Shown piece after piece: positions 20,571 to 29,965 of a stretch of DNA of 64,000 nt. This DNA is from Synechococcus sp. WH 5701. Lineage in GTDB: Bacteria; Cyanobacteriota; Cyanobacteriia; PCC-6307; Cyanobiaceae. The notes beneath the pieces were generated by a model that made no database searches, was not told the DNA's origin, and worked only from the letters and a program-made list of their open reading frames with translations. The position numbers and the translations under genes are program-made. The stretch's first letter is position 1; each line of letters starts with the position of its first letter. Location of the stretch: the NCBI RefSeq assembly GCF_000153045.1, contig NZ_CH724159.1:475259-539258 (forward strand), in the 5' to 3' direction.

Positions 20571-20762
20571 ATGAACCAACCCAGACGTCAGCACGTCAAC
20601 ACCTTGATCACCACGGATCTCCACTGGCAAGAAAATGGAGAGCTCCATCCAGACGATGTCGCACGTCTGAGGGAGCGGCTCCTCGCTGATGCCGCCCTTA
20701 ACCCAATCCAGCTTCAGCTGCTGGATGGCTGGATGGTCACCAAGCAGAAGCAGCCGGCCTGA
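20571..20762 (+). CDS. small hypothetical protein, 'W-x-ENGEL' motif
   Basis: A 63-aa product starting at ATG 20571, with 'TTDLHWQENGELHPDDVARL' followed by a helical segment and 'QLLDGWMVTKQKQPA'. It shares its central motif with the protein at 4637-4867. No known domain. It ends 6 bp before the end of the convergent ycf54 gene. Confidence 0.5.
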   Translation: MNQPRRQHVNTLITTDLHWQENGELHPDDVARLRERLLADAALNPIQLQLLDGWMVTKQKQPA

Positions 20763-20767
20763 GCCGC

Positions 20768-21106
20768 TCAGACGGCCTGCTGGGCCAGGGGATCCTCAAT
20801 TGAGGCGCTGGGGGCTTCAAAGCTGCCTTTGGCCACGAATTCCAGCCGCAGCTTGAGGAAATCGATGAATTTGGGATCGGTGGAGACCACGGCCGCTGCA
20901 GGGCTTGGCACCTTGGTGGCCAGTGCCGAAAGCTCAGGGGCGCTCAGAAAGGCTGGACGCTTGAGCAGCCAGAAATCGATCGCCTTGCCCACTTCGCCGT
21001 AGTTGCGCACCCGCTCGCGCAGCACCTCCTCCAGGGGTTCCTCCACCGTCAGGAATTGCTCACTGGCGGCGATGAAGTGATAGGTGGTGGTTGGGGAGGC
21101 GCTCAT
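20768..21106 (-). CDS. ycf54: Ycf54, Mg-protoporphyrin monomethyl ester cyclase factor
   Basis: Ycf54 is needed for the aerobic cyclase that makes protochlorophyllide in chlorophyll synthesis. The 112-aa protein has the family pattern almost end to end: '[20 protein letters not shown]', '[20 protein letters not shown]', '[11 protein letters not shown]', '[20 protein letters not shown]' and '[15 protein letters not shown]'. It overlaps the upstream pdxJ stop by 4 bp, so the two are probably translated together. This is one of the strongest marks of an oxygenic phototroph in the window. Confidence 0.93.
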   Translation of the reverse strand: MSASPTTTYHFIAASEQFLTVEEPLEEVLRERVRNYGEVGKAIDFWLLKRPAFLSAPELSALATKVPSPAAAVVSTDPKFIDFLKLRLEFVAKGSFEAPSASIEDPLAQQAV

Positions 21107-21852
21107 GGGGTGTTGCTGCTGAACAGGGGGTCGCGGCGTGGATTCTGAATCAGGGAGCGCATCTCCCTCACAGCGCTCTGCAACCCCACGGCCAGGGCCC
21201 TGGCCACGATCGTGTGGCCGATGTTCAGCTCCTCGATCCCCTCGATCGCGGCGATCGGCTCCACGTTCTGGTACGTGAGCCCGTGGCCAGCATTGACCCG
21301 CAGCCCCAGGGAACGGGCCACGAAGCTGCCCTCTTCGAGCCGCGCCAGTTCCCGCGGCTGCTCAGCCCAGTCGGCCTCGGCGTAGGCGCCTGTATGCAGC
21401 TCCACCCAGCGGGCACCGCTGGCACGGCTGGCTTCCAGCTGAGTGACCTCCGGATCCACGAACAGGCTGACCGGGATGCCTGAGCCCTGCAGGCGGCCCA
21501 CCAGTGCCTGGAGCGTGCCGAGCTGGCTCACCACGTCGAGTCCGCCTTCGGTGGTGACCTCCTGGCGATGTTCCGGCACCAGGGTCACCATGTCCGGGCG
21601 GATCCGCAGGGCGATCGCCTCCATCTCAGGGGTGGCAGCCATCTCCAGGTTGAGGCGGCTGCGCACGGTGGCCCGCAGCAGCTCGACGTCGCGCTCCTGG
21701 ATGTGGCGCCGGTCTTCGCGCAGATGCACGGTGATCCCATCGGCGCCCCCCAGCTCCGCCAGCAGCGCCAGGGTGACCGGATCTGGTTCCAGGGCCCGGC
21801 GGGCCTGACGCACGTTGGCGATGTGATCGATGTTCACGCCAAGGCTGGCCAT
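21103..21852 (-). CDS. pdxJ: pyridoxine 5'-phosphate synthase
   Basis: PdxJ condenses 1-deoxy-D-xylulose-5-phosphate with 3-amino-2-oxopropyl phosphate to form vitamin B6 phosphate. The 249-aa TIM barrel shows '[20 protein letters not shown]', '[20 protein letters not shown]', '[10 protein letters not shown]', '[18 protein letters not shown]', 'SLFVDPE', 'VELHTGAYA' and '[11 protein letters not shown]', including His/Glu/Arg active-site positions known for the family. Length is typical. The gene runs into ycf54 with a 4-bp overlap. Confidence 0.95.
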   Translation of the reverse strand: MASLGVNIDHIANVRQARRALEPDPVTLALLAELGGADGITVHLREDRRHIQERDVELLRATVRSRLNLEMAATPEMEAIALRIRPDMVTLVPEHRQEVTTEGGLDVVSQLGTLQALVGRLQGSGIPVSLFVDPEVTQLEASRASGARWVELHTGAYAEADWAEQPRELARLEEGSFVARSLGLRVNAGHGLTYQNVEPIAAIEGIEELNIGHTIVARALAVGLQSAVREMRSLIQNPRRDPLFSSNTP

Positions 21853-22014
21853 GGCTAGCGGATGTGCTCGATGAAGCTTTGATCCTATGGATCAGGCCCG
21901 GTCTCTCCGAGGCCGTTGCGGGGTCGCGCTCAACCGCAGAGGCAACTGCCCGTGCCCTGAAACGAAGCACTGCGGCGCCCTCTAACTTGCAGCGATTGGG
22001 GGATACGGCTTCTG

Positions 22015-22770
22015 GTGACGGCCAAGACGACGGAAGTGATCGAGGGACCACTGAGGACCGAGCCGAAGCATCTCTCCAGCCTGGTGGCCCGGGAGAGCAG
22101 CGTCTGTCGGGGCATCAGTCCCGTGCTGTCCCCATTGGCGATGCTGGTGACCCAGGACCTGGCCCTTCCGGGGTTCTTCAGCTCGATCGAGGTGCTGGGA
22201 TCCGAGCACCTGCCTCTGGAGGGTCCGGTGCTGCTGGCTCCCACCCACCGGGCCCGCTGGGACGCCCTGCTCCTGCCCTACGCCGCCGGCCGTCGGATCA
22301 GTGGCCGCGATTGCCGCTTCATGGTCACCGTCACGGAGATGAGGGGGATCCAGGGCTGGTTTCTCGACCGTCTGGGTTGCTTCCCGATCGACCAGGGACG
22401 GCCGGGCACCAGCTCCCTTCGTTATGCCGTCGACCTGCTGGCCGCTTCGGAGCAGCTGGTGGTGTTTCCCGAGGGCCAGATCCGCCGTCAGGATGAACCG
22501 ATTCGGGTGCACCAGGGTCTGGGACGGTTGGCGCTTCTGGCCGCCAGCCAGGGGGTGGATGTGCGGGTGGTTCCGGTCGGGATCGGCTACGGCAAGGCCC
22601 CTCCGAGCTTCAGGAGCCGGGCCGCCCTGGCCTTTGCTCCTGCCCTGGCGGTGGAGGGCGATGGCGGCCGCGCCGCGGTCCGCGCCCTCAACGACCGGCT
22701 GGCGGTGGCGATGCAATCAGCTGAGGAAGCGGCCCGCATCGCTGTGGGTCGTCCCTTCGCTTCCCCGTAG
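22015..22770 (+). CDS. 1-acylglycerol-3-phosphate acyltransferase (PlsC family)
   Basis: This 251-aa protein carries a variant acyltransferase motif I 'APTHRARWDALLLPY' (H-x4-D) and motif III 'VVFPEGQIRRQDEPI' (FPEG). Between them 'LDRLGCFPIDQGRPGTSSLRY' matches block II. It probably transfers an acyl chain to lysophosphatidate at the membrane. The first codon is GTG at 22015. Alternative later starts would cut into a plausible leader, so the start is uncertain. Divergent from pdxJ, with 162 bp between them. Confidence 0.8.
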   Translation: MTAKTTEVIEGPLRTEPKHLSSLVARESSVCRGISPVLSPLAMLVTQDLALPGFFSSIEVLGSEHLPLEGPVLLAPTHRARWDALLLPYAAGRRISGRDCRFMVTVTEMRGIQGWFLDRLGCFPIDQGRPGTSSLRYAVDLLAASEQLVVFPEGQIRRQDEPIRVHQGLGRLALLAASQGVDVRVVPVGIGYGKAPPSFRSRAALAFAPALAVEGDGGRAAVRALNDRLAVAMQSAEEAARIAVGRPFASP

Positions 22771-22787
22771 AGTCCGACGAACTTTCG

Positions 22788-23336
22788 GTGTTGTTCTCCG
22801 TGCGCCGGCCCTACGTTGCCCTCGGGCTTGCCCTGGCGGCAACCCTGCTCCCCTTCGCCCCGATTCTGCCCCTTCAGGCCCAGGGTGAGCCCCCGAAGGT
22901 GCTTGAGGGTTCGGCTGGAACCTTCAACCTGCAGGCCGTCAAGGACCTCCTCAGCCGTGGTGATGCAGCCGTGGCCCGTGGTGATCTGGCTTCCGCCCGC
23001 AAGGACTACGACCAGGCCAGGGATGCCAGCTTGAAGCTGCTCGGCTTCTACCGAGATCTGAGCGGTTCCTTCCGTGGTCTCGATGCGCGCATTCCCCGCG
23101 AGATGGACCAGAAGGGCCGTGAGTCGCTGGAGCTGCTGGCTCAGTCCAACCTGCGTCTGGCCGCCCTGCTGCGCCGACAGAACCAGCCTGAGGTGGCCGT
23201 GCCCCTTCTGGTGGAGGTGGTGAAGGTGATGACCCCGACCCGCGAGGAGGGGCGTCGCGCTTACCAGACCCTGGTGGAACTCGGCTTCGCCACCATTCCC
23301 TACACCGCCGTGAGCGACTCCCCGGCAACGCCGTAA
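22788..23336 (+). CDS. secreted helical-repeat (TPR-like) hypothetical protein
   Basis: Starting at GTG 22788, the N-terminus has a clear signal peptide ('YVALGLALAATLLPFAPILPLQAQG', here overlapping residues 9-33) with likely cleavage after the Ala-Gln-Ala-type region. The remainder is helical, with 'GDAAVARGDLASARKDYDQA' like a TPR pair. It lies 17 bp after plsC and may be co-transcribed. It is probably periplasmic or in the thylakoid lumen. No specific family is recognised. Confidence 0.6.
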   Translation: MLFSVRRPYVALGLALAATLLPFAPILPLQAQGEPPKVLEGSAGTFNLQAVKDLLSRGDAAVARGDLASARKDYDQARDASLKLLGFYRDLSGSFRGLDARIPREMDQKGRESLELLAQSNLRLAALLRRQNQPEVAVPLLVEVVKVMTPTREEGRRAYQTLVELGFATIPYTAVSDSPATP

Positions 23337-23391
23337 GGCAGCTGGGCGCTCCGGCTTCTAGATTCCACCTCAAGTGGATGGATTCCCTGTC

Positions 23392-23634
23392 ATGGTGCAA
23401 TCGGAGCAGGTGAAAGAAGCGATCTGCGCCAGCCTCCCTGATGCCGAGGTGGAGGTGGAGGATCTCACCGGGGGTGGCGACCATCTCCAGGTGAAAGTGG
23501 TGTCCTCCGCCTTTGCCGGCCTCTCGAGGATCAAACAGCACCAGCTGGTTTACGCAGCCCTGCGCCGGGAGCTGGCCAGCGAGGCCATCCATGCCCTGGC
23601 CCTGCAGACCACAACGCCCGTTGGCGTGGGCTGA
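23392..23634 (+). CDS. bolA: BolA family protein
   Basis: An 80-aa BolA-fold protein: '[21 protein letters not shown]', '[22 protein letters not shown]' and '[20 protein letters not shown]' match the KH-like alpha/beta domain, including the H near 'GGGDHLQ' and the conserved 'RIKQHQLVY'. BolA proteins bind monothiol glutaredoxins around a [2Fe-2S] cluster, and grxD follows 47 bp downstream, which strongly supports that partnership. I chose the ATG at 23392; the GTG at 23374 would add six residues. Confidence 0.9.
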   Translation: MVQSEQVKEAICASLPDAEVEVEDLTGGGDHLQVKVVSSAFAGLSRIKQHQLVYAALRRELASEAIHALALQTTTPVGVG

Positions 23635-23681
23635 TCCTTCCGCTCCTCCTTACTCCCCCAACTCTTTTACCCCTGGCATCC

Positions 23682-24005
23682 ATGGACAGCGCCGTCAAGC
23701 AACGCATCGACAGCCTTCTGAGCAGCAGCCCGATCGTGGTGTTCATGAAGGGCTCAAAGCTGATGCCGCAATGTGGTTTTTCCAACAATGTGGTCCAGAT
23801 CCTCAACTCCCTGGGTCTGCCCTTCGAAACCTTCGATGTGCTCTCCGATCAGGAGATTCGCCAGGGCATCAAGGAGTATTCGGAATGGCCCACCATTCCC
23901 CAGGTCTATGTGAACGGCGAGTTCATTGGCGGCTCCGACATCCTCATCGAGATGTACAACTCCGGCGAACTGCGTGAAACCCTCACGGTGGCACTGGCCA
24001 GCTAG
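23682..24005 (+). CDS. grxD: monothiol glutaredoxin (CGFS type)
   Basis: A 107-aa Grx4/Grx5-type protein with 'VVFMKGSKLMPQCGFSNNVV', the CGFS active site, 'TFDVLSDQEIRQGIKEYSEW', 'PTIPQVYVNGEFIGGSDI' (cis-Pro and glutathione-binding GG) and 'LIEMYNSGEL'. Such proteins carry and deliver [2Fe-2S] clusters. Just downstream of bolA, its likely partner. Confidence 0.95.
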   Translation: MDSAVKQRIDSLLSSSPIVVFMKGSKLMPQCGFSNNVVQILNSLGLPFETFDVLSDQEIRQGIKEYSEWPTIPQVYVNGEFIGGSDILIEMYNSGELRETLTVALAS

Positions 24006-24069
24006 GGATTCTCCTCACGAAACATCATCGAGCCGGCCGGCCTCCAGGGCGCTGAACAGTCGCCACTGA

Positions 24070-24336
24070 TCAGTTGCGACTGTTCTCGAACAGGGTGCTG
24101 AGGTTGCCGTCGGGGCCGATGAAGCTGGAGGGGTCCATGATCCAACGCTCGATCAGGTCTTCCAGGCGGCGCTGATCCAGAGGTTGCAGCACGGAACCGC
24201 GGCGCAGGGCATGCAGATAGCCATCGGCGTAGAGCCTGAGTTCGGAGGGGCTGTGGTAGCGGCTGGCCAGGTCCTGGCAGGCGTCACAGATCGACTGGAA
24301 GTGACGGATGGCGTCTGGATTCTGCAGCGCGGTCAT
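24070..24336 (-). CDS. conserved small cyanobacterial protein
   Basis: An 88-aa helical protein with 'DAIRHFQSICDACQDLASRY', 'ELRLYADGYLHALRR' and 'DQRRLEDLIERWIMDPSSF', a pattern I associate with a small cyanobacteria-restricted family of unknown function. No membrane segment. It is divergent from the regulator gene at 24431, with a short gap between them. Confidence 0.6.
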   Translation of the reverse strand: MTALQNPDAIRHFQSICDACQDLASRYHSPSELRLYADGYLHALRRGSVLQPLDQRRLEDLIERWIMDPSSFIGPDGNLSTLFENSRN

Positions 24337-24430
24337 AGGGGCACAGGCTGTCTGGGCGGGGGTGGCATCGATCGATACCGACTGCTCCCGGGGTGTATCG
24401 GGTAGCCTAGGGACTCACCCGTGGCCGCGT

Positions 24431-25249
24431 GTGGAGCTCACACCAAAGCCTGATTCCAGTGATCCCACGTCCATCAAGCTGACGCTGGAGCCACGTTCCG
24501 GTGGTTCAGCGATGTTGAAGCGTGTTCTGGTTGTCGACCCTCATCCAACCCTACGCACGGTCCTGGCCCAGAGACTGCGTCAGGATGGATACCTGGCCGC
24601 TGCTGTGGCAACGGCGTCTGAAGCCCTTCAGCTCTGCGACGACCAGACCCCCGATCTGCTGGTGAGCGCCGAACTGCTCGAAGAGAGCACAGCCCTGCGC
24701 CTGGCGGCCCATCTGCGCACCCCGGTGATGGTGCTCACGGCCCGCAGCGGCGCTGATCCGGTGGTGGCTCTGCTCGATGCCGGTGCCGACGACGTGCTGC
24801 GGAAGCCCTTCGGGCTTGAGGAGCTGGCGGCCCGCTGCCGCAGCCTGCTGCGCCGCAGCGGCACCGGTCTGCAGGAGCGCGTCTGTGTCGGTCCGCTGGA
24901 GGTGCATCTGCTCCTGCGCCAGGTGACCCTGCGCGATCAACCCGTGGAGCTCAGCCCAAGGGAATTCGCCCTGCTCTGTGCCCTGCTGATGCCCCCCGGC
25001 ATGGTGCGCAGCCGCCAGGAGTTGCTGCGCATGGCCTGGCCCCCGTTCAGCGGCGGTCCCCGCTCCGTCGACACCCAGGTGCTCACCCTGCGCCGCAAGC
25101 TTGAGCTGGCCGGTCTTGGCGAAGGAGGTGGCATCGAAACCGTGCGCCAGCAGGGCTATCGCTTCAGCCTTGAAACCCTCCCTGAAGCCCCTGAGCCCTC
25201 CCTCAGCCCGGCCGGTGGTGTGCGTTCCCAGGCCGCCGGCGCCAGCTGA
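24431..25249 (+). CDS. OmpR-type response regulator with degenerate receiver
   Basis: An N-terminal receiver-like domain ('MLKRVLVVDPHPTLRTVLAQ') is followed by an OmpR/PhoB winged helix ('VELSPREFALLCALLM', 'MVRSRQELLRMAWPP', 'VDTQVLTLRRKLE', 'IETVRQQGYRF'). Counted from the ATG at 24512, the acidic pocket is reduced to one Asp (D9), and the phospho-acceptor position after 'PDLL' is Ala53 instead of Asp. The switch Thr ('VLTARS') and Lys ('RKPF') remain. It probably works without phosphorylation, as reported for some atypical cyanobacterial regulators such as NblR-like ones. The GTG at 24431 would add 27 residues; either start is possible. Confidence 0.85.
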   Translation: MELTPKPDSSDPTSIKLTLEPRSGGSAMLKRVLVVDPHPTLRTVLAQRLRQDGYLAAAVATASEALQLCDDQTPDLLVSAELLEESTALRLAAHLRTPVMVLTARSGADPVVALLDAGADDVLRKPFGLEELAARCRSLLRRSGTGLQERVCVGPLEVHLLLRQVTLRDQPVELSPREFALLCALLMPPGMVRSRQELLRMAWPPFSGGPRSVDTQVLTLRRKLELAGLGEGGGIETVRQQGYRFSLETLPEAPEPSLSPAGGVRSQAAGAS

Positions 25250-25251
25250 CG

Positions 25252-25277
25252 CCGAGCTTGGCTCAGCCCAGGCTCGG
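25252..25277. terminator. hairpin between convergent genes
   Basis: Ten paired bases (25252-25261 with 25268-25277, including one G-T pair) around a 6-nt loop lie between the regulator stop (25249) and extend over the stop of the convergent membrane protein gene (25263). It is a likely bidirectional terminator; no strong T-run is seen. Confidence 0.45.
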
Positions 25278-25832
25278 AACTTTGTCCATGGGCCAGGTGG
25301 TGATCGCCACCAGCTCCCCCAGCAGCATGGTCAGCGAGAGACCAGCCAGGGCCCAGTAGGTCCACGCAGGCGATATCCTGCCCACGCCCGAGAGATCCAG
25401 GCCGCTGGTGCGCTGCACCTGCAGCAAGAAGGCGGGGAAGCGGGCCACCCGCTGGGGCAGCAGCAGGCGGCGGCCATCCCGGGAGCGCAGGTAATAGACC
25501 CGTCCGCCCTGGCTGGTGCCGACGCTGGTGAGAGCCTCAAGCTGCTGCCAGGGCAGCTGCCAGCCCCGGCGCAGCAGCCAGGCGCACCAGCGGGGATGGC
25601 CCACCGTGATGCCCTCCTGATCCAGCCTCACCCGCTCGCTGAGCAGGCCGGCCACCAAAACGAAGCCCAACGGCAGGGCGGCTGTGAGTGACGGCCGCAA
25701 TGGGGGCGTGGCCAGAAGCGGCAGGGGCAGCACCAGGGCGAGGTAAAGCCCCAGCAGGGTGAAGCGAATCAGCGGAGCCACCGGGTACGTCTGGGGCTGA
25801 TCCGGTACATCTCCTGGCGGATTGGAGGCCAT
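25263..25832 (-). CDS. membrane protein with PH-like core
   Basis: The 189-aa protein has two N-terminal hydrophobic segments ('FTLLGLYLALVLPLPLLA', 'LTAALPLGFVLVAGLLSE'), a soluble part with 'VRLDQEGITVGHPRWCAW...WQLPWQQLEAL', and a C-terminal membrane segment ('YWALAGLSLTMLLGELVAI'). The soluble pattern resembles bacterial PH-like membrane proteins. It is preceded by a small gene 5 bp upstream on the same strand. The function is unknown. Confidence 0.6.
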   Translation of the reverse strand: MASNPPGDVPDQPQTYPVAPLIRFTLLGLYLALVLPLPLLATPPLRPSLTAALPLGFVLVAGLLSERVRLDQEGITVGHPRWCAWLLRRGWQLPWQQLEALTSVGTSQGGRVYYLRSRDGRRLLLPQRVARFPAFLLQVQRTSGLDLSGVGRISPAWTYWALAGLSLTMLLGELVAITTWPMDKVPSLG

Positions 25833-25837
25833 GGGGC

Positions 25838-26071
25838 TCAGCTGTGACCGAACAGTTCGGCTTCGCGACCGCGCCAGAAGGTGCCCAGACGCATCAGGTC
25901 GTTGTGGGCGTCCTGCACCCTGCGCAGGTATTCATCGGCCCCGAGGGACTCCTTCTCTTCCTTGAGCCGGCTCAGACGCAACTGCAGCAGCATCCAGGGC
26001 TTGCTGAGGGCGTCGTTCTGCTCCAGATAGCGGGCGAGATCCTCGTGGTTGGGGGTGGGGACAGGACCCAT
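25838..26071 (-). CDS. small helical hypothetical protein
   Basis: The ATG at 26071 gives 77 aa; a GTG at 26096-26098 would add nine residues. The protein contains 'NHEDLARYLEQNDALSKPWM', 'LRLSRLKEEKESLGADEYLR' and 'DLMRLGTFWRGREAELFG', two amphipathic helices with possible coiled coil. Stop and next start are 5 bp apart, suggesting an operon with the membrane protein. No known domain is recognised. Confidence 0.55.
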   Translation of the reverse strand: MGPVPTPNHEDLARYLEQNDALSKPWMLLQLRLSRLKEEKESLGADEYLRRVQDAHNDLMRLGTFWRGREAELFGHS

Positions 26072-26179
26072 GGAGGCATGACCATCAATGGCGCTCACCC
26101 TATGGAGCGTGAGTGATGGATGCGAGCGTGCCTGGGTCGGGTTTCCGGCTTGGTGCCCGCGCTGGGCCTTGATGGCGGT

Positions 26180-27781
26180 TCAGTCGGGCAGGGCCCAGGG
26201 GTTGAGGCCCAGATCGGCGCCCACCCGGTGGGCGCAGGCGAAGCCGCTGAAGGCCACCGCGTTCAGCCCCTGGCCGGGAAAGCAGGAATCACCCACCAGA
26301 TACAGCCCGGGAATGCCGCTGCGGTTGAAGGGCATAGGCAGCAGCCCCGGCAGGCGCAGGGCCGGCACCGGTCCATAGCTGCCCTGGTGACGCCCGAGGA
26401 AGCGCCGGTGGCTGCGGGGGGTGCCCACTTCCCGGTGGCTGATCGCCGCGCCCAGGCCGGGCAGGATCTGCTCCAGCCGGAGGATCAGGCGATCGGCCGC
26501 CGCTTCTTTTTCGGCGCGGTAGTCGCTGGGGGAGAGCCCCTGCCAGGCCTCCAGGCTCGAGGGAGTGAAGGCATGGACGATGTGCCTTCCCTCCGGTGCC
26601 AGCGCCGGATCGAGCAGGGTGGGAATCGAGACGAAGATCGTCCCCTGCTCCGCCTCCATCGCGCTCCAGTCCTCCAGCAGCAGGTGATGGCAGTGGCTGC
26701 CTGCGGGAATCACTTCAGCCTTCACTCCCAGATGCAGGGACAGGAAGGAGGGCGAGGCCTTGTAGCGACGCCGCCAGGTGTGCTCCGCGGCCGGCACCTT
26801 GGCCTCCTCCACCAGCCCGCCGAAGGTGTCCCAGCGGGTGGCGTTGGAGATCACCCGGCCGACCCGGATCGTTTCACCCCCCGCCAGCTCCACCCCCACG
26901 GCTTTGCCGTCTTCAATCAGCACCCGGGTGACCCGGGAGCTGTAGCGGATCGAGCCGCCGTGGCGCTCCAGACCCCTCACCAGGTGGCGCGCAATCGAGC
27001 CCACGCCGCCGCGCGGATAGTTGATCCCGCCGGCATGACGGTCGGAGAAGACCATGCCGGCGTTGATCATCGGCGTGCGATCCGCTGGCATCACCGACCA
27101 GCAGAAGCACTCCATGTCGATGAACTTCAGCAGCGCCGGATCCTTGATGTGCCGGCGGGCCACATCGCCCACATTCACGGGCAGCCAGCGGGCCAGGCCG
27201 AGGCAGGCCAGCGGTGCCCGCACAAACACCTTCGCCAGGTAGGCCGGATCCTCGAGTGAGAGCAGCGGCATCGCGTCGAGACAACGGAACACGCTCCAGC
27301 AGGTGTCGTAGAAGCGGCGGATGCCGACGGCCTCATGGGGGAAGCTGGCCGAAAGCCGCTCGATGAAGGTGTCGTAGTCGCGATCCACCGCCACGGTCAG
27401 ACCGCCGGGGAGGTGATACTCGAGCTGGGCCGGATCGGGGATGGTGTCCTGCCGTTCGCCAACGTCGGCCAGGGCGCGGGTGAGCAGGTTGGTGTGACCC
27501 TTCTCCCCGAAGCCGAAGATCATCGAGGCGCCCACGTCGAAGGTGTAGCCCTGGCGCTCGAAACTGCCGCCGCTGCCGCCGGGGATCAAGTAGCGCTCCA
27601 GCACCAGCACCCGCGCCCCTTTGGCGGCCAGCTGGGTGGCCGTCACCAGGCCGCCGATGCCGGAGCCGATCACGAGCGCGTCCCAGCCCTGGGGGTTGGC
27701 TGTGCTGGCGGTGGCCGAGCTGTCAGGGCTGGAGAGGACGCTCACGGGGGTGGGCCGGCTGGCAGGCTTGACCCTAGGCAA
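26180..27781 (-). CDS. crtH: carotenoid (prolycopene) isomerase
   Basis: CRTISO converts poly-cis lycopene to all-trans lycopene. The 533-aa flavoprotein has the dinucleotide-binding '[21 protein letters not shown]', '[31 protein letters not shown]', split here as seen, '[22 protein letters not shown]', '[19 protein letters not shown]', and a C-terminal FAD-binding '[20 protein letters not shown]'. These fit the plant/cyanobacterial isomerase better than bacterial CrtI desaturases. The first ~30 residues are Ser/Pro/Thr-rich, so a slightly later start is possible. It overlaps the end of trmFO by 8 bp. Confidence 0.88.
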   Translation of the reverse strand: MPRVKPASRPTPVSVLSSPDSSATASTANPQGWDALVIGSGIGGLVTATQLAAKGARVLVLERYLIPGGSGGSFERQGYTFDVGASMIFGFGEKGHTNLLTRALADVGERQDTIPDPAQLEYHLPGGLTVAVDRDYDTFIERLSASFPHEAVGIRRFYDTCWSVFRCLDAMPLLSLEDPAYLAKVFVRAPLACLGLARWLPVNVGDVARRHIKDPALLKFIDMECFCWSVMPADRTPMINAGMVFSDRHAGGINYPRGGVGSIARHLVRGLERHGGSIRYSSRVTRVLIEDGKAVGVELAGGETIRVGRVISNATRWDTFGGLVEEAKVPAAEHTWRRRYKASPSFLSLHLGVKAEVIPAGSHCHHLLLEDWSAMEAEQGTIFVSIPTLLDPALAPEGRHIVHAFTPSSLEAWQGLSPSDYRAEKEAAADRLILRLEQILPGLGAAISHREVGTPRSHRRFLGRHQGSYGPVPALRLPGLLPMPFNRSGIPGLYLVGDSCFPGQGLNAVAFSGFACAHRVGADLGLNPWALPD

Positions 27782-29135
27782 AGGTCAGCGCAGCACTGCG
27801 GGCTTCGGGCTTGAACGGTGCCAGATCGGCCAGGGAGCGATCGCGGTAGGCGCCGTAGCGGGCCCGCTTCTCCCGCACCCGCACGCTCAGTTCGGGCATC
27901 AGGCCGAAGTTGGGGGGCATCGGCTGGAACTTCGCGCTGGGGGCTTCGGCGATGAAGTGGGTGAGGGCGCCGATCATGGTGGTGGGCGGCAGGGCGATCG
28001 GGCTTCGGCCATGGGCGAGGCGGGCGGCGTTGGTGCCCGCCAGCCAGCCGCCGGCCACCGCGGCGGCATAACCCTCGGTGCCGGTGATCTGCCCCGCTGC
28101 CAGCAGGGTGGGCCGCTGCCGGAACTGCAGGGTGGGATCAAGCAGCTGCGGAGCTTCAAGGAAGGTGTTGCGGTGCATCACCCCGAAGCGCACGAACTCG
28201 GCGTTCTCCAGGCCTGGGATCAGGCGCAGCACGCGTTTTTGCTCCCCCCATTTCAGGTTGGTCTGGAAGCCCACCAGGTTCCACAGGCGACCGTCGCGGT
28301 CTTCCTGGCGCAGCTGCACCACGGCATAGGCCCGTTTGGCGCGGCGCACGTCGCGGTCGTGAAGGTCGCCCCAGCGGGGATCCCAGAGGCCGATGGGTTT
28401 GAGCGGGCCGTAGCGCATGGTGTCGTCGCCGCGACGGGCCAGCTCCTCGATCGGCAGACAGCCCTCGAAGTAGCTGGCGCTCTCCTGCTCGAAATCCTTG
28501 AGTTCGGCCTGCTCAGCCGCCAGCAGGGCCTGCCGGAACCGCTCGTACTGCTCCCGGTTCATGGGGCAGTTGATGTAGTCGGCGTCGCCCTTGTCGTAGC
28601 GGCTGGCGCGGAAGGCCACCCCCAGATCGATGCTCTCGCCCGCCACGATCGGGCTGGCCGCGTCGAAGAAATGGCAGTCGTCGCGGCCGGTGAAACGGCG
28701 CAGATCCTCGGCCAGGGAGTCACTGGTGAGGGGGCCGGTGGCCAGAACGGTGATCTCCTCGGGCTCGGGCAGCCGCAGCTGCTCGACACGCTCCACCTGG
28801 ATCAGGGGATGGGTTTCAAGGATGCGGGTGAGATCAGCGCTGAACCGGCCGCGATCCACAGCCAAGGCACCGCCGGCCGGCACCGAGTGGCCGTCAGCTG
28901 TGCTGATGACCAGTGACCCCAGCTGGCGGAGTTCCTCCTGAAGCAGCCCGGCGGCCCGATCACTGGAGAGGGCTCCAAAGCTGTTGCTGCAGACAAGTTC
29001 AGCGAATTCGGCGCTGTGGTGGGCGGGAGAGCGCCGTACGGGCCGCATCTCCACCAGCCGCACCGGCAGCCCTGCCTGGGCGATCTGCCAGGCCGCTTCA
29101 GTGCCGGCCAGGCCGGCACCGATCACCAGAACCAT
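27774..29135 (-). CDS. trmFO: tRNA m5U54 methyltransferase, folate/FAD dependent
   Basis: TrmFO makes ribothymidine at position 54 of tRNA from methylene-tetrahydrofolate and FADH2. The 453-aa protein begins '[20 protein letters not shown]' (FAD-binding) and shows '[20 protein letters not shown]', '[10 protein letters not shown]', '[15 protein letters not shown]', '[14 protein letters not shown]', '[12 protein letters not shown]' and '[16 protein letters not shown]'. It starts at ATG 29135, which overlaps the psbY stop as TGATG. Confidence 0.94.
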   Translation of the reverse strand: MVLVIGAGLAGTEAAWQIAQAGLPVRLVEMRPVRRSPAHHSAEFAELVCSNSFGALSSDRAAGLLQEELRQLGSLVISTADGHSVPAGGALAVDRGRFSADLTRILETHPLIQVERVEQLRLPEPEEITVLATGPLTSDSLAEDLRRFTGRDDCHFFDAASPIVAGESIDLGVAFRASRYDKGDADYINCPMNREQYERFRQALLAAEQAELKDFEQESASYFEGCLPIEELARRGDDTMRYGPLKPIGLWDPRWGDLHDRDVRRAKRAYAVVQLRQEDRDGRLWNLVGFQTNLKWGEQKRVLRLIPGLENAEFVRFGVMHRNTFLEAPQLLDPTLQFRQRPTLLAAGQITGTEGYAAAVAGGWLAGTNAARLAHGRSPIALPPTTMIGALTHFIAEAPSAKFQPMPPNFGLMPELSVRVREKRARYGAYRDRSLADLAPFKPEARSAALTFA

Positions 29136-29257
29136 CAGGCGCGAGAACGCTTGAGCATCAGCTGCAACTGACCGATGGCCGCACGGCCGATGTTGAACAC
29201 GGCCCAGGCCACGGCGAGCAGGATCGGGGCGGTAACCAGCAGCAGCCGAGCGTCCAT
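29135..29257 (-). CDS. psbY: photosystem II protein Y
   Basis: A 40-aa single-helix protein read from ATG 29257. '[20 protein letters not shown]' followed by '[20 protein letters not shown]' matches the PsbY pattern: M-D-x-R, hydrophobic helix with 'AWAVFNIG', then a basic tail. PsbY binds PSII at the periphery near cytochrome b559. Its TGA overlaps the ATG of trmFO, so translation may be coupled, although the two functions are unrelated. It is too short to be found by length alone. Confidence 0.88.
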   Translation of the reverse strand: MDARLLLVTAPILLAVAWAVFNIGRAAIGQLQLMLKRSRA

Positions 29258-29343
29258 CGAGGGAGAATCATCGTGGGGCGATCTTACGGACAACCGCTGC
29301 CGCCTCAGAAGGGCTCCTGAGCGGTTGATCCAAATCGCAGCAT

Positions 29344-29847
29344 TCAGGTCCCGCGGCCGGCATGGGCAGCGGCCAGCTGGCTGTAACGCAGGGCGTGCTG
29401 GAGCTGCTCGGCGGCTTCGAGCTCGCTGAGGCTGCGCTTGGCCTTTGCTGGGATTCCCGCCACCAGGGTGCGGGCGGGAACGTCTCTGGTCACCACCGCC
29501 CCTGCGGCCACCAGTGCTCCCTCCCCCACCTGCACCCCATTGAGAACGATGGCGCCGATGCCGATCAGGCAGCCATCCCCCAGGGTGGCTCCATGGACAA
29601 CGGCACGGTGGCCGATGGTGACCCCCGCGCCGATCAGCACCGGCTGGCCTGGATCCCCATGCAGCACGGCTCCGTCCTGGACGTTGCTGTTGGCCCCGAT
29701 CTGAATGCTGCAGAGGTCGCCCCGGGCCACGGCCATCGGCCAGAGGCTCGCTCCTGGGCCGAGGCTCACATCCCCGATCAGCACCGCTGAGGGGGCCACC
29801 CAGGCTTCAGGGTGAACGCTGGGCTCGGGCCAGACAAAGGAAGACAT
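29344..29847 (-). CDS. gamma-class carbonic anhydrase-like hexapeptide-repeat protein
   Basis: The 167-aa left-handed beta-helix protein shows '[20 protein letters not shown]', '[20 protein letters not shown]', '[20 protein letters not shown]' with His and then '[17 protein letters not shown]'. The three His residues in H-G-D, G-H-R-A and V-H-G are the expected zinc ligands. This is the YrdA/PaaY/CcmM-N-like group. True anhydrase activity is plausible but not proven, since many relatives are inactive. No CcmM SSU-like repeats follow. Confidence 0.85.
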   Translation of the reverse strand: MSSFVWPEPSVHPEAWVAPSAVLIGDVSLGPGASLWPMAVARGDLCSIQIGANSNVQDGAVLHGDPGQPVLIGAGVTIGHRAVVHGATLGDGCLIGIGAIVLNGVQVGEGALVAAGAVVTRDVPARTLVAGIPAKAKRSLSELEAAEQLQHALRYSQLAAAHAGRGT

Positions 29848-29965
29848 GGCGTCACGGGGGCAACGGGGGATCAGGGCCCCCTGATGACCCGACCATGCTC
29901 CCTTGGAGGAGGTGCCCCCTGGGTGATACGTTCCAGGGGTGCCCGCGAGGGCAGCCCACCAGGGC

